DNA of 11,793 nucleotides, taken from contig JAUWKH010000018.1 in assembly GCA_030614305.1 (NCBI GenBank), positions 1 through 11,793 of the forward strand, given 5' to 3'. Below, piece by piece: positions 8,046-11,793 of the stretch; position 1 is the stretch's first letter; every line of letters begins with the position of its first letter. The notes under the pieces were generated by a model. That model had not been told where the DNA came from, searched no databases, and was given only the letters and a program-made list of their open reading frames with translations. The translations under genes were made by a program, and so were the position numbers. Source of the DNA: Bacteroidota bacterium. Lineage in GTDB: Bacteria; Bacteroidota; Bacteroidia; Bacteroidales; JADFUO01.

Positions 8046-9341
8046 ATGGAAACATCAGAAATAATTGTTGGATTAGATATTGGCACTACAAAGATTGCAG
8101 CAATTGTAGGACGCCGTAACGAACATGATAAGATTGAAATTTTAGGTTACGGGAAAACACAGTCAATAGGTGTAAAAAGAGGCGTTGTTTCAAATATTGA
8201 AAATACGGTGCAATCAATTAAAACAGCCATTGAAGAAGCCAGTCAAAGATCAGGAGTGGATATTGAATATGTCAATGTAGGTATTGCAGGCCAGCATATA
8301 AAAAGTATTCAGCATCACGGAAGCACCATCCGCGAAAACAATGATATTGAGATATGTCAGGATGATATTGACATCTTAAATAATAACATGTATAACCTGA
8401 ATATGAGTCCCGGAGAAGAGATCATTGATGTGATTCCGCAGGAATATATAATTGATGCTGAGCAGGGTATAAAACAACCTATAGGTATGTTGGGAAATTC
8501 ACTTGAAGCAAATTTTAATATAATTATCGGGCAAACCGCAGCAGCAAAAAATATTTATAAATGCGTAAGGAAAGCCGGACTTGAAGTTGTTGATCTGATA
8601 CTTGAGCCGATTGCCTCAGCCGAAGCCGTACTCGGCGAAGAAGAAAAAGAAGCAGGTGTGGTTTTGGTTGATATTGGTGGTGGCACAACGGATATTGCTA
8701 TTTTTCAGGATAGTATAATAAGGCATACTGCAGTTATACCTTTCGGGGGAGATATTATTACCGAAGATATTAAAGAAGGATGTACAATAATTATTAAACA
8801 TGCTGAGGAACTTAAAGTAAAATTTGGTTCGGCACTGGCAAGCGAAAATAAAGAAGAAGAAATTGTGGCAATACCCGGATTAAGGGGACGACCACCTAAA
8901 GAGATTACTTTAAAAAATCTTGCTAATATTATTCAGGCAAGGATGGAAGAGATTATTGAACATATTTATTATGAAATAAAAAATTCGGGATACGAGAAAA
9001 AATTGATTGCAGGGATTGTACTTACAGGTGGTGGTGCACAGTTAAAACATATTGCCCAACTTACTGAATTTATGACAGGAATGGATACAAGAATCGGCTA
9101 TCCGAACGAACATCTTTCCAGCGAAGTACCGGAAGAAACAAAAAGTCCAATATATTCAACAGGTATTGGGTTGGTTATTGAGGGCACCGCAAGATTTTTG
9201 AAAGAAAAAGAAAAAGAAATTTCGGTAAAAATGGGAACTAAAAAAACAAAAATTAAAACAAAAAAAGTTAAAAAAGAACAAAAGCCGGTTAGTTTTCTCA
9301 AGCGAATGCAGGATTGGTTTGAAAAGGATGGTATTGATTAG
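8046..9341 (+). CDS. ftsA: Cell division protein FtsA
   Basis: This actin-like ATPase polymerises on the inner membrane, tethers FtsZ and recruits later divisome proteins. Nucleotide-site motifs of the actin/Hsp70 fold are visible: phosphate-1 at VGLDIGTTKIAAIVG (8-22), phosphate-2 at VDIGGGTTDIAIF (208-220), and the adenosine motif LTGGGAQL (326-333). The 1C domain typical of FtsA falls at about residues 85-165. The C-terminus carries VSFLKRMQDWFEKD (415-428), an amphipathic helix with W424 and F425 that matches the membrane-targeting sequence of FtsA proteins. Just before it is a lysine-rich linker, with 10 Lys among residues 395-413. The length of 431 residues is normal. The ATG follows the ftsQ stop by four bases with no Shine-Dalgarno motif. 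It appears to be the last gene of the tightly packed unit before a 96-base gap. Confidence 0.97.
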   Translation: METSEIIVGLDIGTTKIAAIVGRRNEHDKIEILGYGKTQSIGVKRGVVSNIENTVQSIKTAIEEASQRSGVDIEYVNVGIAGQHIKSIQHHGSTIRENNDIEICQDDIDILNNNMYNLNMSPGEEIIDVIPQEYIIDAEQGIKQPIGMLGNSLEANFNIIIGQTAAAKNIYKCVRKAGLEVVDLILEPIASAEAVLGEEEKEAGVVLVDIGGGTTDIAIFQDSIIRHTAVIPFGGDIITEDIKEGCTIIIKHAEELKVKFGSALASENKEEEIVAIPGLRGRPPKEITLKNLANIIQARMEEIIEHIYYEIKNSGYEKKLIAGIVLTGGGAQLKHIAQLTEFMTGMDTRIGYPNEHLSSEVPEETKSPIYSTGIGLVIEGTARFLKEKEKEISVKMGTKKTKIKTKKVKKEQKPVSFLKRMQDWFEKDGID

Positions 9342-9349
9342 TATAAATA

Positions 9350-9370
9350 ATTAACATATAATTTGTTAAT
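9350..9370. repeat. 6-bp dyad ATTAAC-N9-GTTAAT upstream of ftsZ
   Basis: ATTAAC at 9350-9355 is mirrored by GTTAAT at 9365-9370, with nine bases between. The centre-to-centre distance of 15 bases would leave both half-sites accessible to a dimeric regulator, and the right half overlaps the candidate -33 element. It is also short enough to arise by chance in such AT-rich DNA. A hairpin role is unlikely, since the stem is weak and no T-run follows. Confidence 0.25.
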
Positions 9371-9395
9371 AAAAAATAAATAAATAATATATTTT
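9362..9395 (+). promoter_or_regulatory. Candidate Bacteroidota sigma-ABfr-type promoter for ftsZ
   Basis: TTTG at 9362-9365 and TATATTTT at 9388-9395 approximate the known Bacteroidota housekeeping pattern TTTG then TAnnTTTG. The match is complete at -33 and misses one base at -7. The spacer is 22 bases, slightly longer than the usual 19-21. It would start transcription roughly 35 bases before the ftsZ ATG. The background is so AT-rich that part of the match may be accidental. Confidence 0.35.
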
Positions 9396-9437
9396 AAATA
9401 ATTTATAATTTAATTTTAAGCATAAAAAATAAGTGAT

Positions 9438-10985
9438 ATGATCAAATTTGATTTGCCCAAAAATCAGTCGTCAATAATTAAGGTTATCGGAGTAGGTGGA
9501 GGTGGTAGTAATGCAGTAACACACATGTTTAACCAGGGTATTAAAGATGTGGATTTCATTCTTTGTAATACCGATGCCCAGGCAATGAATGTTAGTCCTA
9601 TTCCAACAAAAATCCAGCTTGGCAGTAAAGGATTAGGTGCCGGCTCAATTCCTTCGGTAGGAAGAGATGCAGCAATTGAAAAAATTGATGATATAAGAAC
9701 TGTTTTGGAAAAAAATACCAAAATGTTATTTGTAACTGCCGGAATGGGAGGTGGAACCGGAACAGGAGCTGCTCCTGTAATTGCATCAGTGTCAAAAGAA
9801 TTGGATATTTTAACGGTTGGGATTGTGACAATTCCCTTCTCTTTTGAAGGACGAAAACGAAGATTACAAGCCGAAGAAGGAATAGAAGAATTGCGAAAAC
9901 ATGTTGACACACTTTTGGTTATCTGTAATGATAAACTAAGGGAATTGCATGGTGACCTGAAGCTTTCGGAGGCATTTCATCAGGCAGATAATATTTTAAC
10001 CACAGCAGCCAAAGGTATTGCTGAAATAGTTACGGTTACAGGCTATATTAATGTTGATTTTGAAGATGTGAAAACTGTAATGAAAAACAGTGGGAAAGCT
10101 ATAATGGGATCAGCAAATGCTGAAGGTGAAAACAGGTCGATAGAAGCTGTGAAAATTGCATTATCTTCACCATTATTAGATGATAACGAAATTGCAGGAG
10201 CAAGTGATATTTTATTGTATATTACCTCAGGAGTTGAAGAAATTTCAATGGATGAAGTAACGGAAATCACTGATTATATTCAACGGGAAGCCGGTATGAA
10301 TGCTGAAATTATTTGGGGTAATGGAAACGATGAATCATTAGGAAATAAAATCGGTGTAACGATAATTGCTACAGGATTCAATGCAGAAAGGAAATTGAAA
10401 AGCCTTGCAGAGAAAAAAACGGTTTATGATTTACATGGTGATGTTAGAAAAGATGATGATTTTGAATCTGATGTTGTTGAAGAAAAGAAAGAAAAAATCG
10501 AACTGATTAGTAAAAAGGATAAAGAAATTGATATGAATCCGGAAGTTAAAGAAGAATTATCAGAAGAAAAACCACCCCTGATATTTAGGGTAGGATCTGC
10601 TTCAGAAAAAACAGAAGAAAAGAAAATTACTGAACCGACTTTAATAAAAAAAGACATAAAAGAAGAATCAGAAGTTGTTAGTTTGTTTAGAAAACCGCAA
10701 AGCTTATATATTGATAAAGAAATTCAGGAAAAAGAAATAAATGATATTGAGAAAAAATCACAGGAAAGAATAAAAAAACTAAAGGATTTAAGTGTTAAAC
10801 TAAAATCACCTGGTGGTTTAGCCGAGCTTGAAAATGAACCTGCTTATTTAAGAAAAAATGTTAAATTATCAGATGCAAAACCTTCTTCCGAATCGGAAGT
10901 GTCGCGCTACACTTTATCAGAAGATGAAAATAACAATGCCGAAATAAAATCAAATAATTCATTTTTGCATGACAATGTGGATTAG
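9438..10985 (+). CDS. ftsZ: Cell division protein FtsZ
   Basis: This tubulin-like GTPase forms the cytokinetic ring. The GTPase domain begins with VIGVGGGGSNAV (16-27), then CNTDAQA (43-49), the tubulin signature GGGTGTGAAP (104-113), FSFEGRKRR and the catalytic T7 loop NVDFEDV (205-211). The core ends at about residue 325. A charged Lys/Glu-rich linker of about 140 residues follows, ending in a likely helix (about 425-455). Next comes ENEPAYLRKNVKL, which resembles the short C-terminal peptide that binds FtsA in other bacteria (P-A-F/Y-L-R-K/R). Here it is not terminal: about 40 more residues follow, ending in SNNSFLHDNVD, an ending I recall from Bacteroidota FtsZ. The total of 515 residues is long compared with E. 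coli (383). The ATG at 9438 begins just before the conserved IIKVIGVGGGG strand and lacks a Shine-Dalgarno motif. Confidence 0.98.
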   Translation: MIKFDLPKNQSSIIKVIGVGGGGSNAVTHMFNQGIKDVDFILCNTDAQAMNVSPIPTKIQLGSKGLGAGSIPSVGRDAAIEKIDDIRTVLEKNTKMLFVTAGMGGGTGTGAAPVIASVSKELDILTVGIVTIPFSFEGRKRRLQAEEGIEELRKHVDTLLVICNDKLRELHGDLKLSEAFHQADNILTTAAKGIAEIVTVTGYINVDFEDVKTVMKNSGKAIMGSANAEGENRSIEAVKIALSSPLLDDNEIAGASDILLYITSGVEEISMDEVTEITDYIQREAGMNAEIIWGNGNDESLGNKIGVTIIATGFNAERKLKSLAEKKTVYDLHGDVRKDDDFESDVVEEKKEKIELISKKDKEIDMNPEVKEELSEEKPPLIFRVGSASEKTEEKKITEPTLIKKDIKEESEVVSLFRKPQSLYIDKEIQEKEINDIEKKSQERIKKLKDLSVKLKSPGGLAELENEPAYLRKNVKLSDAKPSSESEVSRYTLSEDENNNAEIKSNNSFLHDNVD

Positions 10986-11005
10986 AACTGTCCGTAACCC
11001 AAGTA

Positions 11006-11021
11006 TATATAAATTTATATA
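11006..11021. repeat. Perfect 16-bp AT-only palindrome
   Basis: The bases read TATATAAATTTATATA, which is its own reverse complement, centred between 11013 and 11014 and 21 bases after the ftsZ stop. With no spacer and only A-T pairs it would make a poor RNA hairpin. It may be chance in AT-rich DNA or part of the larger inverted-repeat cluster. Confidence 0.5.
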
Positions 11022-11031
11022 AATTACAAAA

Positions 11032-11052
11032 CTTGTCCGTATGGATGACAAG
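11032..11052. repeat. Small hairpin CTTGTC-N9-GACAAG
   Basis: CTTGTC (11032-11037) and GACAAG (11047-11052) form a perfect 6-bp stem around a nine-base loop, CGTATGGAT. The loop and right arm overlap the left half of a 13-bp inverted repeat (11035-11047 with 11086-11098), so this hairpin and that longer pairing cannot form at the same time. Confidence 0.45.
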
Positions 11053-11066
11053 CACCAAATTTCAAA

Positions 11067-11111
11067 CGACCAAAGGAAGTCCGTCCATCCATACGGACTT
11101 CCATTTGGTCG
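11067..11111. terminator. Strong 18-bp hairpin between convergent genes, possible bidirectional terminator
   Basis: The left arm CGACCAAAGGAAGTCCGT (11067-11084) pairs fully with 11093-11111, leaving only A11103 bulged, around the eight-base loop CCATCCAT. This is by far the most stable dyad in the window. It stands between two converging genes, so it could end or protect both messages. Neither strand has a proper T-run after the stem (GTACGGATTCC on plus, TTTGAAATTT on minus), so a classical intrinsic terminator is not shown. A mobile-repeat origin is the alternative. Confidence 0.45.
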
Positions 11112-11197
11112 TACGGATTCCTTTCAGTAATATGGATAAATCACAATGTTCAAAAATTCAATTACCAAAATAGTTTCGGTCAATTTATCATTGAAAA

Positions 11198-11793
11198 TCA
11201 ATATATAACAGTTACAGTGCCTTTTTTTTCACAAGAGTTTCCTTGTTCTGTTTTATATCTGACACAATAAATGTAAACGCCTAATGGCACATAATCGCCT
11301 TTATATTTTCCGTTCCATCCTTCATTTGGATTTTGTGTTTCAAACATTAATTGCCCCCATTTACTGAAAATCTGAAATGAATAACCTGAATTATCAATAA
11401 AAATTGTTAGCGGTTTGAATTCGTTATTAATACCTTTGGGTGCAAAAGCATTAGGAAGATAAATTTCGGGTGTTTGATTAACTATTGCAATATTTGATTT
11501 TGCAGTATCCTGAAAAGGATAAGTTTCTCCGTTGCCTTCAATAGCTTCAATATAATAACCGTATTTGCTTTGTGAATTTGTAAATGCCGAAATATCGTCT
11601 GAATAATTGTTTGTGCCAAATGGTAAACTAATGATAGGGGCAGGACTGAAAATGCCATTCACTTGCCTGTAAATATTGTACGAAACAACTCCTCCGTCCC
11701 ATCCCTCATAATCATTCCATTCCAAATAATTTGTTTTATCGGGTTTTGCTTCTGCTGTTAGAAAAATTGTTCTTGATATGTTTGAATACAGAA
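11198..11793 (-). CDS. C-terminal fragment of a secreted protein with a type B T9SS (CHU_C) sorting domain
   Basis: The frame is open from the right edge to a TGA at 11198, giving the last 197 residues of a larger protein. Residues about 1-104 resemble a fibronectin type III-like module, with LEWNDYEGWDGGVVSYNIYR and YGYYIEAIEG. From about 110 comes the gliding-motility-associated C-terminal domain (CHU_C, TIGR04131 type): YLPNAFAPKGINNEF, IFSKWGQLMFET, GWNGKYKG, VPLGVYIYCVRY and the final KGTVTVIY. In Bacteroidota this domain targets proteins through the type IX secretion system to the cell surface or medium. The N-terminal signal peptide and functional domains lie outside the window, so the protein's own activity is unknown. 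A TTG at 11725 is an internal codon, not a start. The gene converges on ftsZ, is not part of the dcw operon, and marks its edge. Confidence 0.9.
   Translation of the reverse strand, partial: LYSNISRTIFLTAEAKPDKTNYLEWNDYEGWDGGVVSYNIYRQVNGIFSPAPIISLPFGTNNYSDDISAFTNSQSKYGYYIEAIEGNGETYPFQDTAKSNIAIVNQTPEIYLPNAFAPKGINNEFKPLTIFIDNSGYSFQIFSKWGQLMFETQNPNEGWNGKYKGDYVPLGVYIYCVRYKTEQGNSCEKKGTVTVIY

Larger units (their letters stand above)
9342..9437 (+). promoter_or_regulatory. AT-rich ftsA-ftsZ intergenic leader
   Basis: This is the widest gap between co-oriented genes in the window: 96 bases, of which I count only six G or C. All other junctions in the cluster are 23 bases or fewer. The contrast suggests that ftsZ has its own transcriptional start or a distinct leader in addition to read-through from ftsA. 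Function is inferred from spacing and composition only. Confidence 0.5.
10987..11128. repeat. Possible REP- or MITE-like element with imperfect terminal inverted repeats
   Basis: The outer ends are complementary in two blocks: ACTG-TCCGTA at 10987-10996 pairs with TACGGA (11112-11117) and CAGT (11125-11128), interrupted by seven unpaired bases on the right. Inside are further inverted repeats, including a strong 18-bp hairpin. The GC content of its right half (about 11032-11120) is visibly higher than that of the neighbouring genes. No transposase is encoded. Whether copies exist elsewhere in the genome cannot be seen here, so the element interpretation is tentative. Confidence 0.35.
10986..11197. 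other. Convergent intergenic region with inverted-repeat cluster
   Basis: This 212-base gap separates the 3' end of ftsZ from the 3' end of the opposite-strand sorting-domain gene. No open frame or RNA gene is supported. Bases from about 10987 to 11128 hold a nested set of inverted repeats, with TCCGTA at 10991-10996 and 11036-11041 and its complement TACGGA at 11092-11097 and 11112-11117. The remaining 11129-11197 is plain AT-rich sequence. Because the flanking genes converge, a role in transcript termination or 3'-end protection fits better than a promoter. Confidence 0.7.

Noticed and set aside
9464..9910. Long open frames on the minus strand opposite ftsZ (148 and 104 codons)
   Set aside because: They are fully antisense to the most conserved part of ftsZ, their translations show no recognisable domain, and the codon pattern is explained by the plus-strand gene.
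11067..11120. Classical rho-independent terminator after ftsZ
   Set aside because: The stem is strong, but no T-run follows it on either strand, so I list it only as a possible terminator with reduced confidence.
11135..11194. Weak dyads GATAAAT/ATTTATC (41-base loop) and TCAAT/ATTGA before the minus-strand stop
   Set aside because: Stems of 5-7 A-T-dominated pairs are expected by chance in this composition, and no adjoining signal supports a function.
10986..11197. tRNA, small RNA gene or CRISPR repeats in the post-ftsZ gap
   Set aside because: No cloverleaf or CCA end is visible, repeats are inverted and irregular rather than direct and evenly spaced, and no promoter-like boxes stand out.
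11725..11793. TTG at 11725 as the start of the minus-strand gene
   Set aside because: The frame stays open to the window edge, and the upstream residues continue the beta-sandwich-like module (TIFLTAEAKPDKTNYLEWND), so this is an internal codon of a larger gene.

Overview
The window is the distal part of a chromosomal division and cell wall (dcw) cluster from an AT-rich member of the Bacteroidota. The phylum call rests on several things seen together: a long MraY with an extra extracytoplasmic insert, an FtsZ ending in SNNSFLHDNVD, start codons preceded by A-rich sequence rather than Shine-Dalgarno motifs, and a flanking gene whose product ends in a type B type IX secretion (CHU_C, gliding-associated) sorting domain. 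I cannot place it below phylum with confidence.

Layout: nine genes run left to right. They are murE (5' end cut off by the window), mraY, murD, ftsW, murG, murC, ftsQ, ftsA and ftsZ. From murE to ftsA the genes abut, overlap, or are at most 23 bases apart: murE/mraY are directly adjacent, ftsW/murG overlap by 14 bases, and murG/murC and murC/ftsQ each share a single base. This looks like one polycistronic unit. A 96-base, extremely AT-rich gap before ftsZ is the only internal gap with room for a promoter, and it holds a plausible Bacteroidota-type promoter and a small dyad. After ftsZ comes a 212-base intergenic stretch that is locally richer in GC and packed with inverted repeats. A gene on the opposite strand then runs off the right edge; it encodes the C-terminus of a secreted, surface-sorted protein. 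ftsZ and that gene converge, so the repeat cluster sits where both transcripts should end.

How the genes work together: MurC, MurD and MurE are Mur ligases that add L-Ala, D-Glu and (by its DNPR motif) meso-diaminopimelate to UDP-MurNAc. MraY moves the finished UDP-MurNAc-pentapeptide onto undecaprenyl phosphate to give lipid I, and MurG adds GlcNAc to make lipid II. FtsW is the septal SEDS glycosyltransferase that polymerises it. FtsQ, FtsA and FtsZ are divisome parts: a periplasmic scaffold, an actin-like membrane anchor and the tubulin-like ring. No murF, murB or ddl lies in this stretch; murC is followed directly by ftsQ.

Most of the window is ordinary, well-conserved core machinery. The least explained sequence is the inverted-repeat cluster after ftsZ. 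I see no tRNA, rRNA, CRISPR array, insertion sequence or new multi-gene system.
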